From Variovorax sp. IB41 (GTDB taxonomy: Bacteria; Pseudomonadota; Gammaproteobacteria; Burkholderiales; Burkholderiaceae_C), in assembly GCF_016405905.1 (NCBI RefSeq), contig NZ_JAEFCB010000001.1, positions 186,001 to 250,000 on the forward strand: a stretch of 64,000 nucleotides of DNA, in the 5' to 3' direction. The notes under the pieces were generated by a model that saw only the letters and a list, made by a program, of their open reading frames with translations, searched no databases and had not been told where the DNA came from. Each line of letters begins with the position of its first letter. Positions within the stretch are counted from its first letter, which is position 1. A program made the position numbers and the translations under genes. Positions 41,453-57,267 of this stretch are shown here, one piece after another.

Positions 41453-43947
41453 CCCAACCCACCGACCGCCCCGAAGGCGAACGCGAAGCGCTCGAGCGCG
41501 CGTGGCGCGCGCCGCGCGGCTGGCGCCTCTTCTCCGCGGTCAACAACACGCACATCGGCGTCTTCTACATCGTGACGGCGATGGTCTTCTTCGTGCTCGC
41601 GGGCATCCTCGCGCTGGTGATGCGTGCGCAGCTGGCCGTGCCGGGCAACGACCTCATCGGCGCGCAGACGTACAACCAGCTCTTCACGATGCACGGCACC
41701 GTGATGATGTTTCTCTTCGCGGTGCCCATCGTCGAGGCCATCGCGGTCTACCTGCTGCCGGGCATGCTGGGCGCGCGCGACCTGCCGTTTCCGCGGCTCT
41801 CGGCTTATGCGTTCTGGGCCTACGCAATCGGCGGCCTCGCGTTCTTCTGCACGATCTTCTTCGGCGAATCGCCCGACGGCGGCTGGTTCATGTACCCGCC
41901 GCTCACGAGCAAGGAGTATTCGCCCGGCCGCGGCGCGGACTGGTGGCTGCTGGGCATCGGCTTCATCGAGATCTCGGCCATCGCGGGCGCCATCGAGCTG
42001 ATCATCGGCATCCTCTTCACGCGCGCGCCGGGCATGACGCTCATGCGCATGCCGGTGTTCGCATGGGCCATGCTGGTGAGCGCGTTGATGATCGTGTTCG
42101 CGTTCCCGGCGGTGATCGCGGCGACCACGCTGCTGGAGCTGGAGCGCGCCTTCGACTGGCCCTTCTTCATTCCCGCGCGCGGCGGCGACCCGGTGCTCTG
42201 GCAGCACCTGTTCTGGTTCTTCGGACACCCGGAGGTCTACATCATCTTCCTGCCCGCGGCCGGCATGGTGTCGGTGATGGTGGCCACGCTCGCGCGCACG
42301 CCGCTGGTGGGCCACCGCGCGGTGGTGATGGCGCTCATCGGCGTGGGCGTGGTGAGCTTCCTGCTGTGGGCGCACCACATGTTCACCACGGGCCTGGGCA
42401 ACGTCTCGATGGTGGTGGTGTCGGCGGCCAGCTTCATGGTGGCGATTCCGAGCGGCATGCAGGTGTTCGCGTGGATCGCCACCTTCTGGCGCGGCCGCGT
42501 CACCTTCGATGCGCCCACGCTCTTTCTGCTGGGCTTTCATTTCATCTTCGTGCTGGGTGGGCTCACCGGCGTGATGGTGGCGGTGCTGCCCTTCGACTGG
42601 CAGGCGCACGACAGCTACTTCATCGTGGCCCATCTGCACTACGTGCTGATCGGCGGCATGGTGTTCCCGGTGTTCGCGGGCTTCTACTACTGGGCGCCGG
42701 TGTTCAACGGCCACCGCCTCTCGGAGCGCTGGGGCCGCTGGGTGTTCGGGCTGATGTTCGGCGGCTTCAACCTCGCGTTCTTTCCCATGCACATCGCGGG
42801 CCTCATGGGCATGCCGCGCCGCATCTACACCTACCCGGGCGATCTCGGCTGGAACGGGCTCAACATGGCTTCGACCGTGGGCGCCTTCGTGCTCGCGGCG
42901 GGCGTGCTGCTGTTCTTCATCGACGCGGTGCGCACGCTGCGACGGCCCGAGCAGGACCACGGCAACCCCTGGGGCGCGGGCACGCTCGAATGGCTGCCGC
43001 CGCGCGACTACGGCGTGCGCAGCATTCCCGAGGTGGATTCGCTCTATCCGCTGTGGCGCGAGCCCGATCTGCCGCAGCAGGTCGAGGCCGGCCGGCACTG
43101 GCTGCCGGGCACCGTGTTCGGCGGCCGCGAGACGCTGGTCACCAGCATGCGCGACGCGCGGCCGATGCATCTGCTGCGGCTGCCGACCGATGGTTGGTGG
43201 CCGCTGGTGGCGGCCGTGGGCACGGCCGGATTCTTCCTGCTGCTGACCGCATCGCAGGCGGTGCTCGCCTTCGCCTTCGGGCTGCTCGCGATCGTCGCCA
43301 TCCTGCGCTGGCTCTGGGGTTCCGACCAGCCGCCGCCGACCGCGATCGCCGACGTGGGCCACGGCGTACGGCTGCCCGTGGGCGCTACGGGACGGGCCTC
43401 GCATTCGTGGTGGGCGGTGATCGTGCTGATCGCGGTGGACATGACGATCTTCGTGTCCTTCCTGTTCGCGCACATCCACCTGTCGATGGCCGCCGAGGTG
43501 TGCCCGCCACCCGGCGCGGCGCTGCCGCCGTTGCGCTGGCCGCTCGCGTCGATGCTGTTGCTGCTGCTCGGCTCCGCCGGCATGGCGGTGGCGGTTCGCA
43601 TGCTGAAACAGGGTGGCCAGGGCGCCGTGCGGCTGCTGACGGCCTTCGCCCTGCTTTGCGCCGCGTGCGCGCTCGGGTTCGAGCTCACGGGTCACTGGAA
43701 GGCGGGCCTCGATCCGCGCGACCAGGCGTGGAGCGCGACCGTGGGCATGCTGCTCGGCTACCAGGCCTTCCACGTCGCGGTGCTGATGCTCATGGGCGGC
43801 TATGTGCTCGCGCGCTCGTTGACCGGCAAGCTGCAGACCGCGGCGCGCGCGACGCTCGACAACACCGCGCTGATGTGGCACTGCGTCACCGCGCAGGGCC
43901 TCATCGGCGCGCTCACGGTGCAGCTGGTGCCGGCGGTGCTTGGTTGA
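41449..43947 (+). CDS. Fused cytochrome c oxidase subunits I and III
   Basis: This is an 832-residue membrane protein. Residues about 1-560 are subunit I: heme a ligand His in TMHGTVM, the proton-channel GHPEVYI near 257-263 of A-type oxidases, CuB histidines in WAHHMF near 308, and heme ligands in VAHLHYV near 394-400. NPWGAGTLEW ends the core. After about 600 the chain continues into helices with WWAVIVLIAVDMTIFVSFLFAHIHL and ending GLIGALTVQL, a reduced subunit III-like module. Together with coxB it reduces oxygen to water while pumping protons. No sco, ctaG or ctaB assembly genes are adjacent. The stop codon directly abuts the stop of the convergent malQ-treY gene. Confidence 0.9.
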   Translation: MTQPTDRPEGEREALERAWRAPRGWRLFSAVNNTHIGVFYIVTAMVFFVLAGILALVMRAQLAVPGNDLIGAQTYNQLFTMHGTVMMFLFAVPIVEAIAVYLLPGMLGARDLPFPRLSAYAFWAYAIGGLAFFCTIFFGESPDGGWFMYPPLTSKEYSPGRGADWWLLGIGFIEISAIAGAIELIIGILFTRAPGMTLMRMPVFAWAMLVSALMIVFAFPAVIAATTLLELERAFDWPFFIPARGGDPVLWQHLFWFFGHPEVYIIFLPAAGMVSVMVATLARTPLVGHRAVVMALIGVGVVSFLLWAHHMFTTGLGNVSMVVVSAASFMVAIPSGMQVFAWIATFWRGRVTFDAPTLFLLGFHFIFVLGGLTGVMVAVLPFDWQAHDSYFIVAHLHYVLIGGMVFPVFAGFYYWAPVFNGHRLSERWGRWVFGLMFGGFNLAFFPMHIAGLMGMPRRIYTYPGDLGWNGLNMASTVGAFVLAAGVLLFFIDAVRTLRRPEQDHGNPWGAGTLEWLPPRDYGVRSIPEVDSLYPLWREPDLPQQVEAGRHWLPGTVFGGRETLVTSMRDARPMHLLRLPTDGWWPLVAAVGTAGFFLLLTASQAVLAFAFGLLAIVAILRWLWGSDQPPPTAIADVGHGVRLPVGATGRASHSWWAVIVLIAVDMTIFVSFLFAHIHLSMAAEVCPPPGAALPPLRWPLASMLLLLLGSAGMAVAVRMLKQGGQGAVRLLTAFALLCAACALGFELTGHWKAGLDPRDQAWSATVGMLLGYQAFHVAVLMLMGGYVLARSLTGKLQTAARATLDNTALMWHCVTAQGLIGALTVQLVPAVLG

Positions 43948-46900
43948 TCACGACGAAGTGCCGATGACCAGCGCCGCCCATGGCAGGTGGCGGAAGGCGT
44001 CGGTCAGGCGCAGCGCACCGGCTTCGGCAGCAAAGGTTTCGCCGGTCAGCAGGTTGCCGAGCGCGCTGGCACCGAGCCCTGAAGGCAGGCGCACCGTCGT
44101 GCCGTTCCATTTCGCCGCATCCGGCAGCGCCGGCGTGGCGTCTTCATCCGCACCGTCGTCCGAGAGCCCGACGAACAACCGCCCCGCGAGGATCACCAGC
44201 ACCTGGCCTTCATGTCGGCGCGCGAACGCCACGACATGCTTCGCCAGCGGCCCTTCGACCGTCAACGGCTCGTAGCTGCCCTCGCGGAACAGCAACGGCT
44301 GCGCGCGCCGCAGCGACAGCAACCGCCAGATGAACCAGAGCTTCGCCTGCCCATCGTGCGGCGCCCGGGCCATCGCTCCCACGCGCGCGGCAAGACCGCC
44401 TTCGTCGGCCATCGCGTGCAGCGCATCGAGCCGTTGCTGCCGCAGCGCGTAGTCCACCGGCCGCCGGTTGTCCGGATCGACCAGGCTCAGCTCGATGAGC
44501 TCGCTGCCCTGGTAAAGATCGGGCACGCCCGGCGAGCCGTATTTCAGCAGCGTGAGCGTGAGGCTGTTCCATGCGCCGAACCACGCGAGCCGGTCGGCCA
44601 GCCGCTGGATGCCCGGCAGGCACGCGCCCTCCTCCGCATCCGCGGTGGGTGCCAGGAGTTCGCGCACGAAGTTCTCCAGCGCCGCTTCGTAGTCGGCATC
44701 GGGCTGGGTCCAGCGCGTGCGCAGCTTGGATTCGCGCGCGGCCTTCTGCATGTATTGCCAGATTCGGTCGGCGTAACCGGGCGCCGTTTCGGCATCGAGC
44801 CCGCCCAGCGGCAAGGTGCCCAGCAGCGTCTGGTACAGCAGGTATTCGTCGGCGCGCGACGGCGCCTCGCCCCCCGCGAGCTTCTTGCGCGCGCCGCGGC
44901 ACAGGCCATGCCAGCGCGTCAGCGCCAGCATCCACTCGTTGGGCATTTCGGAGAGCACGTCGATGCGGTTGCGCACATCTTCCGAGCGCTTGTTGTCGTG
45001 CGTCGAAGTGGCCAGCATCGTGTGCGGCCAGCGCAGCGCGCGGTCGGCGCTCAGCGCATGGAATTGCTCCACCTCGATGCCGAAGAGATCCGGCTCGCCG
45101 CCCACCTCGTTGAGCGCGCTCAGCGGAAAGTAGCGGTAGAACGCCGTGTCTTCCACGCCCTTGGCCGCCACCGGCGCACTGAACTGCTGGAAGCGCAGCG
45201 CGAAGCGGCGCACCCGTTCGCCCAGCGCCGGCGGCGCCGACACGACGGCCTCGCCGCGCAGCGCGCTGCGCACGAAATCGAAGATCGATCGGTCGGCGTC
45301 GCCGCTCTGCCGCGCGGCTTCGTTCACGGCCTCGTCGATGAAGCGTGCGTCCTGCGCCGAGGGCCCTTCGACGATGTACGTGCGGTAGACCGGCATGCAC
45401 GCGGCGACCTCGGCCAGCGCGCGCCGCAGCGCATTGAGCGTGTAGTCGCGCGTGCTGCGGTCGGCCCGGGCGATGCGCAGCAGCTCGCTGGAGAGCACGT
45501 TCAGTTCCGATGAGAGCGCATTGCGCATCACCTCGCGCCGGCCCGCGCGGCAGATCGAAGCGAAGTCGTCCATCTCGCCCGTGAAGCGCTGCCACGCGTG
45601 CACCACGGCGGCCTCTGCCGTGGTGTCGACCAGCACGCCGTTGGCCACGTTCGCGAAGCGGTAGCCGGTGGTGCCGTGCACATGCCAGCTGTCGGGCACT
45701 TCCTCGTGGGCGCCGGCGATCTTCTCGGCGACCACGTACAGCGGCCGCGCGGGCCGGCCGTCGGCCTCGTGCGTGGGCAGCACGAGGCCCGCGCGGCGCG
45801 CGTAGCCTTCCTGGAGCTGGCGGAAGTACGCCGCCGGGTCGTAGAGCCCGTCGGGGTGGTCGATGCGCAGGCCGTCCACCAGGCCCGAAGCCGCAAGGTC
45901 GAGCGCGAAAGATTGCGTTGCCTCGAACACCTCGTCGCGCTCCATGCGCACGGCCGCGAGGTCGTTGATGTCGAAGAAGCGGCGGTAGTTGATTTCGTCC
46001 GCCGCCACCCGCCAATGCGCGAGCCGGTAGGCCTGCGGCTCGATGAGCCGGTGCAGCGCGTCGCGGGCGTCGGGCTGGGCGAGGTTCAGCTCGGCCACCG
46101 AGGCCAAGAGCGCCTGCGCGACCGAGGGGTGCTGCCGCGCCAGGCGCGCGAGCCGGGCCTTGAGCAGTTCCTTGTCGCGCACGCGTTCGGCCTGCGCCTC
46201 CGGATCGCTCGTGCCGCGCGGCGGCAGGTGCCCGAACGCGGTGGAAAGGCTCGCGAGCCGCGCCGCCGCGGTGCCATCGCCAAGCCGCGAGAGCGCGCGC
46301 CCGAGCACCGCCGGATAGCTCTCGGGCGCGAGCGGAAAGCGGTGGTCGTAGTAGCCGATGGCGAAGCTGCCGGTGGCATCTTCGAAGCGCAGCACCAGCT
46401 CGCCGTTGTCCAGCGCCTCGCCGTAGTGCACGCCGAGGATCGGCAGCAGCACCTTGCCGGTGAGCTCGACGTTCAGCGGCTGCCAATCGATGTCGAAATG
46501 CTGCGCATAGCGCGAGGCGGGGCCGTTCTCCAGCACGTCCATCCACCAGGCGTTGTCGGCGCCGAACACGCCCATGTGGTTGGGCACCATGTCCAGCAGT
46601 TGGCCGAGGCCGTGGGCCTTCAGCGCCGCGACGAAGCGCGCAAAGCCCTCCTCGCCGCCGAGCTCGGGGTTGACCTCGGCGTGCGCGACCACGTCGTAGC
46701 CGTGCATGCTGCCCGCGCGGGCGCGCTGGATCGGCGAGCAGTACACGTGGCTCACGCCGAGCTTGGCGAGGTACGGCAGCACGCGGATCGCGTCGTCGAA
46801 GCCGAAGTCCTTGTGGAACTGCAGCCGGTAGGTGGCGCGCGGCACACGGGTCTGCAGGCCGGCCGGCGCGCTGCCTTCGGCGCTTGCCATCGGGCGTGGC

Positions 46901-49098
46901 CGCGCAGCGCGCAAGGCCTCGCCGATGCCGCGCATGCGCTCGCTGCCGGCCAATGCCGTTGTCGCCTCGGGCAGCTTGCGGCGCCAGTTGGGGTGCTGCT
47001 CGACCGTGCCCGGCATGTTGGCCTGCGCCACCACGCCGGCCACGTCCTCGAGCTGCACCATCATCAGCGCCGAGGGCGCAGCGGCCAGGAAGGCATGCGC
47101 CGCTTCGGCGATGCGGGCGGATGGCAGCGCCAGGCCCGCGGCCTCTCCCACTTCTTCGCGCGACACCAGGCCGGCCTGCTGCAAGGCCTGCATCAGCGCG
47201 ATGCGCTCCTGCATCCGGTCCGCGAGCTGCTTGTCGAAGATGGCCGGGTCGGGAAACAGGTCGAGCGCCAATCGCTCGCGCAGGTCGTTGGCGGTCCACC
47301 AGCCCGCGAAGGTCGCGAGGTCGTGCGTGCTGATCGCCACCAGCGCGGCAGGCGGATAGGTCTCGGGCGGCTTGAAACCGCCGTCCCGCTGCTTCTCGAA
47401 ATACAGCAGGCGGTACGACAGCACGTCGGCCTTCGCGAGCGCATCGCGCACCGCGTCCTCGACCGTGCCGAGGTCTTCGCCCACCACCATGCAACGGTGC
47501 CGGTGGCTTTCGATCGCCACGATGGCGAGCATCTCGTCGAGCGGGTAATAGACGTAGGCGCCTTCGGTCGCATCGCGGTCCGGCGGAATCCAGAACAGGC
47601 GCATGAGGCCCATCACATGGTCGATGCGCAATGCGCCCGCGCCGCGCATGCCGGCGCGCAGCGTCTCGGTGAAGAAGCGATAGCCGTCCGCGCGCAAGCG
47701 GTCCGGCCGCAGCGGCGGCAGGCCCCAGCGCTGGCCGGCGGGGTTGAATTCGTCGGGCGGCGCGCCGACGCTGGCGCCCTCTGCAAAGACCTGCTGCGCG
47801 CCCCACACGTCGGAGCCCGCGCGTTCGACCGACACGGCCAGGTCCACGTAAAGGCCGACGCCCATGCCGAGTGCATCGCAGCGCGCAGCGGCGCGTGCCA
47901 ACTGGCGACTGGCCAGCCATTGCAGGAACTGGTGGTACTGCACGCGCTCGGCGTTGGCGATCGCGAAGGCCGTCACCTCGGCCGAATCGGGGTCGCGGTA
48001 GGCATCGGGCCAGGCATGCCAGTCCCATGCGCCGCCCTCGGTGGCGAGAAAGTGGGCCTGCAGCGTTTCGAACAGCGCGTGCTGGCGCAGCGCCTCGCCG
48101 CGCTCCGCGACGAAGGCCTGGAACTCGCGCCCCGTGTCGTCGGGCGCCGACTCCGGCGGCAGATGCCGTGCGCGGAAATCATCGAACAGCATCTCCAGCA
48201 CTTCGAACTTGGCCGCGGCAACGCCGGTGTAGTCCACCAGCGGCGTCGCGCGCAAGGCCGCGAGCCGCGCCTGGAAGTCGGGCGAACGCACCCGCTCGAC
48301 GGCCGGCGTGCACTCCGCGAAACCTTCCACCGCCTCCACGTCGATGTAGAGCACGTTGAGCTGCTGGCGCGACGACGGGCTGTAAGGGCTCGTGTGCAGC
48401 GGCGTGCTCGCGAACAGCGCGTGCAGCGGGTTGAGGCCGATGAGGTCGGCGCCCTGCGCGGCCATCTGCACGGCCAGTTCTTCCAGGTCGCTGAAGTCGC
48501 CGATGCCCCAGTTGCGCGGCGAGCGCAGGCTGTACAGCTGCACCGCGGTGCCCCAGACGCGCCCACCGTCGCGCACTGCGGGCGGGCGGTAGCAACGCCC
48601 GGGCGTGGCGAGCACGAGCGTTTCGCCGCGCAGGCCTTCGACGCGCAGCCGGTGGTAGCCCGCTTCGAGTGTCAGCGGCATCCGCAAGCTGCGCTCGCTC
48701 AGTGCGGCGCCATCGTTTTCTGCGCGGCCGGTTTCGGACAGTGCATCGACGTCGATCTCGCCTTCCCGATCGCGCCCTTGCTCATCGCCGAGTTGCCAGC
48801 GCACGCGCCGCATCGACAGGGGCAACCGCAAGGGCACCGACCATGCGGCGCTCCCGGCCTGCACCACCAGCGCCGGCGGCAGCGCCTCGGCGCGTTGCGC
48901 GCGGCGTGCCGCGTCGAGCGCATGGCCCGCTTCCGCCACGCTGTCCAGGCGCACGCCGAACTCGGCCAGCAGCGCGATCAGGCTCTGCGCGGAGGCCTCC
49001 TGCCGCACGCCGAAAGCGTCGAAGTAACCGGTCGCGATGCCGTGGTGTTCACAAAGCTGTCTCAGGTCGCCAGTGACGTGTCTTGGCTCATTCACCAT
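43948..49098 (-). CDS. Bifunctional 4-alpha-glucanotransferase / maltooligosyltrehalose synthase (MalQ-TreY fusion)
   Basis: The 1716-residue protein joins two complete enzymes. Residues about 1-735 are MalQ (GH77): the nucleophile region RIDHVMGL near 490, acid/base GEDLGTV near 542 and STHDLATFAGWW near 590. After a short linker, residues about 750-1716 are TreY (GH13): TYRLQFHKDFGFDDA at its start, LRIDHPDGLYD near 1078, VVAEKIAG near 1122 and STHDNKRSEDVRNRI near 1366. MalQ rearranges maltodextrins; TreY turns the reducing end of the chain into a trehalose unit that TreZ releases. Fusion keeps chain supply and isomerisation together. Its start overlaps the treZ end by 11 bp. It is the last gene of the glg/tre cluster. 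Confidence 0.93.
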   Translation of the reverse strand: MVNEPRHVTGDLRQLCEHHGIATGYFDAFGVRQEASAQSLIALLAEFGVRLDSVAEAGHALDAARRAQRAEALPPALVVQAGSAAWSVPLRLPLSMRRVRWQLGDEQGRDREGEIDVDALSETGRAENDGAALSERSLRMPLTLEAGYHRLRVEGLRGETLVLATPGRCYRPPAVRDGGRVWGTAVQLYSLRSPRNWGIGDFSDLEELAVQMAAQGADLIGLNPLHALFASTPLHTSPYSPSSRQQLNVLYIDVEAVEGFAECTPAVERVRSPDFQARLAALRATPLVDYTGVAAAKFEVLEMLFDDFRARHLPPESAPDDTGREFQAFVAERGEALRQHALFETLQAHFLATEGGAWDWHAWPDAYRDPDSAEVTAFAIANAERVQYHQFLQWLASRQLARAAARCDALGMGVGLYVDLAVSVERAGSDVWGAQQVFAEGASVGAPPDEFNPAGQRWGLPPLRPDRLRADGYRFFTETLRAGMRGAGALRIDHVMGLMRLFWIPPDRDATEGAYVYYPLDEMLAIVAIESHRHRCMVVGEDLGTVEDAVRDALAKADVLSYRLLYFEKQRDGGFKPPETYPPAALVAISTHDLATFAGWWTANDLRERLALDLFPDPAIFDKQLADRMQERIALMQALQQAGLVSREEVGEAAGLALPSARIAEAAHAFLAAAPSALMMVQLEDVAGVVAQANMPGTVEQHPNWRRKLPEATTALAGSERMRGIGEALRAARPRPMASAEGSAPAGLQTRVPRATYRLQFHKDFGFDDAIRVLPYLAKLGVSHVYCSPIQRARAGSMHGYDVVAHAEVNPELGGEEGFARFVAALKAHGLGQLLDMVPNHMGVFGADNAWWMDVLENGPASRYAQHFDIDWQPLNVELTGKVLLPILGVHYGEALDNGELVLRFEDATGSFAIGYYDHRFPLAPESYPAVLGRALSRLGDGTAAARLASLSTAFGHLPPRGTSDPEAQAERVRDKELLKARLARLARQHPSVAQALLASVAELNLAQPDARDALHRLIEPQAYRLAHWRVAADEINYRRFFDINDLAAVRMERDEVFEATQSFALDLAASGLVDGLRIDHPDGLYDPAAYFRQLQEGYARRAGLVLPTHEADGRPARPLYVVAEKIAGAHEEVPDSWHVHGTTGYRFANVANGVLVDTTAEAAVVHAWQRFTGEMDDFASICRAGRREVMRNALSSELNVLSSELLRIARADRSTRDYTLNALRRALAEVAACMPVYRTYIVEGPSAQDARFIDEAVNEAARQSGDADRSIFDFVRSALRGEAVVSAPPALGERVRRFALRFQQFSAPVAAKGVEDTAFYRYFPLSALNEVGGEPDLFGIEVEQFHALSADRALRWPHTMLATSTHDNKRSEDVRNRIDVLSEMPNEWMLALTRWHGLCRGARKKLAGGEAPSRADEYLLYQTLLGTLPLGGLDAETAPGYADRIWQYMQKAARESKLRTRWTQPDADYEAALENFVRELLAPTADAEEGACLPGIQRLADRLAWFGAWNSLTLTLLKYGSPGVPDLYQGSELIELSLVDPDNRRPVDYALRQQRLDALHAMADEGGLAARVGAMARAPHDGQAKLWFIWRLLSLRRAQPLLFREGSYEPLTVEGPLAKHVVAFARRHEGQVLVILAGRLFVGLSDDGADEDATPALPDAAKWNGTTVRLPSGLGASALGNLLTGETFAAEAGALRLTDAFRHLPWAALVIGTSS

Positions 49099-50922
49099 GC
49101 ACGGCCTCCAGTGTCACGTGCACCGCGCCGCGCGCCAGTTGCTGCGCGTCGTCGTGCGCCTGCACGCCCTCGCTGTGGATCACCTCGCCGGGCGGCGGCT
49201 CGATGCCCTGCGCCGGCTGTGCGCCGAAATGGGCCAGCATGTGCAGCCGCATCGGCGGCGCGCCCTCGGCCTCGGGCTCCAGGTCCCATTGCACCCGGAG
49301 CGTGTCGTTCTCGCAGCGGTAGATGCCCGCGCCTGTCATGCCGGCGAGCCGCGGAACGATGTAGCGATGGCGCAGGCCCAGCAGGTGCTGCACCTCGCTG
49401 AGCCGAGAGAAATGCGCACGCGTGCCGCGCTCGCGCCAGCGCAGCTTCGATGCGAGAAAAGTCGATTCCGCATTCGGGTCCGGAATGCGCGCGCGGGCCG
49501 CTTCGTCCTTGAAGGCCGCGAACCCGCCGAACTCCGAGCGCCGCCCTTCGGACACCGCGGCCGCGAGGTCGGGCCCGAAGTCGCAGAAATACTGGAACGG
49601 CGTGGAGGCCGCGAACTCGTCGCCCATGAACAGCATCGGCACATGCGGCGACAGCAAGAGGCACGCCATGGCTGCGCGCACCAGCACCGGATCGCCCAGC
49701 GCGTGGATGCGCTCGCCGAACGCGCGGTTGCCCACCTGGTCGTGCGTCTGCAGGAACGACACGAAGGCCTGCGGCGGCAGCCGCGTGCTCGGCTCGCCGC
49801 GCCGCTCGCCCTGGCGGAATGCCGAGGGCTGCCCCTGGTAGATGAAGCCTTCGGCCAGCGCCAGCGCGAAGCGGCACACCGGGTCGTCGGCATAGTCGGC
49901 GTAGTAGCCGTCGCGCTCGCCGGTGGCCAGCACGTGCACCGCGTGATGCAGGTCGTCGTTCCATTGCGCGGTGCCGGCCACGGGCAGGCCGCGGCCGTCG
50001 CGCATCAGCATCGACGACTGGTTGGTGTCGTTCTCCAGCACCAGGTGCACGTGGCGCTCGCGCGCGGGGCCCGCGTCGATCGCCTCGCGGATCTCGCGCA
50101 CGATGTGCGGTTGCGTCTCGTCGTGGATGGCGTGGATCGCGTCCATGCGCAGGCCGTCGAAGCGGAACTCCTCGATCCAGTAGAGCGCGTTGTGGATGAA
50201 GAAATCGCGCACCGTGCGCGCGCCCGGTCCGTCGAAGTTGATCGCGGAACCCCACGGCGTCTTGTGCCCCGCGTTGAAGAACTCGGGGCAGTAGGCGTGC
50301 AGGTAGTTGCCCTCCGGGCCGAAGTGGTTGTAGACCACGTCCACCAGCACCATGAGCCCGAGCGAATGGGCGGTGTTCACCAGCGCCTTCAGCTCGTCGG
50401 GCGTGCCGTACGACGCATCGGGCGCGAACTGCAGCACGCCGTCGTAGCCCCAGTTGCGGCGGCCCGGAAAGTCCGCGAGCGGCATGAGCTCGATGGCGGT
50501 GATGCCGAGCTCGGCGAGCGCGGCCAACCGCTCGCGCGCGGCATTGAAGCTGCCCTCCTCGGTGAAGGTGCCGATGTGCAGTTCGTAGATCACCGCCTCT
50601 TCCCACGGCCGGCCGCGCCAGGCGTCGTCGGTCCACGCGAAGCGCGCCGGGTCGGTCACCACGCTCGGGCCGTGCACGTCTTCGGGGTTGAAGCGCGAGG
50701 CCGGGTCGGGCACGCGCGTGCCGTCCGCGAGCCGGTAGCTGTAGCTGTCGCCGGGCTTCGCATCGGGCACCGTCAGGCGATGCCAGCCGCCTTCGCGCGT
50801 CATCGGAAGGGACGCGGATTGGTGTTCGAGCACGATGGTTTCAGCCGAAGGCGCCCAGAGCGCGAACGCCACGCCCTCAGCCTGCACCGTGGCGCCGAAC
50901 GGCATGCGGTGGACCCGCGCGC

Positions 50923-50926
<4 letters not shown>
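49088..50926 (-). CDS. treZ: Malto-oligosyltrehalose trehalohydrolase
   Basis: The 612-residue GH13 enzyme has an N-terminal CBM48-like domain (about 10-90) and a barrel with the TreZ-specific VDVVYNHFGPEGNYLHAY (195-212). Catalytic residues are Asp262 in LRMDAIHAI, Glu298 in VLENDTN and Asp396 in QTHDQVGNR. It cuts the bond beside the terminal trehalose unit made by TreY, freeing trehalose in the cytosol. The start ATG 50924-50926 overlaps the glgX stop as ATGA; a longer frame upstream lies inside glgX and is rejected. The downstream malQ-treY gene begins before treZ ends. Confidence 0.93.
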
Positions 50927-53085
<2,159 letters not shown>

Positions 53086-53148
53086 TCGGCGCGCCGGTGT
53101 TTCAGTCGTTCTTGCAGCAATTCATTCATCCATTCATTCGTTTGTTCT

Positions 53149-53895
53149 TCAACGCGGCGGACGGTCGTTGTCGAACCGCGGGGGAGTGCCGACGGGGGTA
53201 ACCCCGGGCGTGGGGGCCTTGCCGTCCTTGATCTGCCGGGGCCACCAGCGCTCGATCTGTGCCTTGGCCCAGTCCTTTCCTGCGAGCCCGAATGCCAGAG
53301 CCAACGCAAAAACCACGCCTGCCAGGATCACCAGGAAACTCTCGCGCACGATGTCGCCGCCCACCTTGATCTGGTCGAGCGCGATGAGGATCACGAAGGC
53401 CATCACCGCGTACTGCGCGACCTTGCCGAAGGCCACCGCGTCCTGCATCTTCACGCCGCGGAAATAGCTGGCCACCGCCTCGCCCACGAAGCGCGCGAAG
53501 TACGAGCCGAAGGCCAGCACCAGCAGCGCCACGAACACGTTCGGCACGAACCAGACGATGCGGCCCAAAAGGTCGGCGATGTAGCTCAGCCCCATGCCGT
53601 TGAAAGCGATGAGGAGCGAGGCCAGGATCACCAGCCAGTAGGTCAGGATGCCGAAGAGGCTGCTCGTGTCGCCTGCCAGGCCGCCCTGGCGCAGGAAATT
53701 GTCCAGCCCCGCGCGCTCGGTGAGCACGTTGAAGTTGATGGCGCGCAGCGCGCGGGTCACCGCGAAGCGGGCCGCCTTGGCGATGAGCCAGCCGACGATG
53801 ACCACCACCACCCCGATCAGCAGGCGCGGGATGAACGCGCCGACCTGGTAGAGGATGGCGCGCAGCGGCTCCAGGTGAATGCCGAAATTTTCCAT
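53149..53895 (-). CDS. MscS-like/conserved TM-helix membrane protein within the trehalose cluster
   Basis: The 248-residue protein has about five membrane segments. It starts VGAFIPRLLIGVVVVIVGWLIAK and contains FNVLTERAGLDNFLRQGG, both typical of the small conserved-TM-helix proteins related to mechanosensitive channels. A segment with AGVVFALALAFGLAGKDWA resembles the pore helix of MscS. The cytosolic tail is Pro/Gly-rich and ends NDRPPR, and no large MscS beta-domain follows. A role in releasing solutes on osmotic downshift would suit a gene placed between treS-maltokinase and glgX. Channel activity is inference. Confidence 0.8.
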   Translation of the reverse strand: MENFGIHLEPLRAILYQVGAFIPRLLIGVVVVIVGWLIAKAARFAVTRALRAINFNVLTERAGLDNFLRQGGLAGDTSSLFGILTYWLVILASLLIAFNGMGLSYIADLLGRIVWFVPNVFVALLVLAFGSYFARFVGEAVASYFRGVKMQDAVAFGKVAQYAVMAFVILIALDQIKVGGDIVRESFLVILAGVVFALALAFGLAGKDWAKAQIERWWPRQIKDGKAPTPGVTPVGTPPRFDNDRPPR

Positions 53896-53930
53896 GGTGC
53901 GTTGTCCTAGGTGTCGTGTCGTCGGTCGGG

Positions 53931-57248
<3,318 letters not shown>

Positions 57249-57267
57249 GTGCGAATCACCTTCTTTG

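Noticed and set aside
45598..49401. Frame of over 1200 codons on the plus strand opposite malQ-treY
   Set aside because: Composition (His/Arg/Ala-rich, no domain) is that of an antisense shadow; both real domains lie on the minus strand.
53121..53140. CATT-type short repeat between glgX and the membrane-protein gene
   Set aside because: Too short and irregular to be a defined repeat element; no function suggested.
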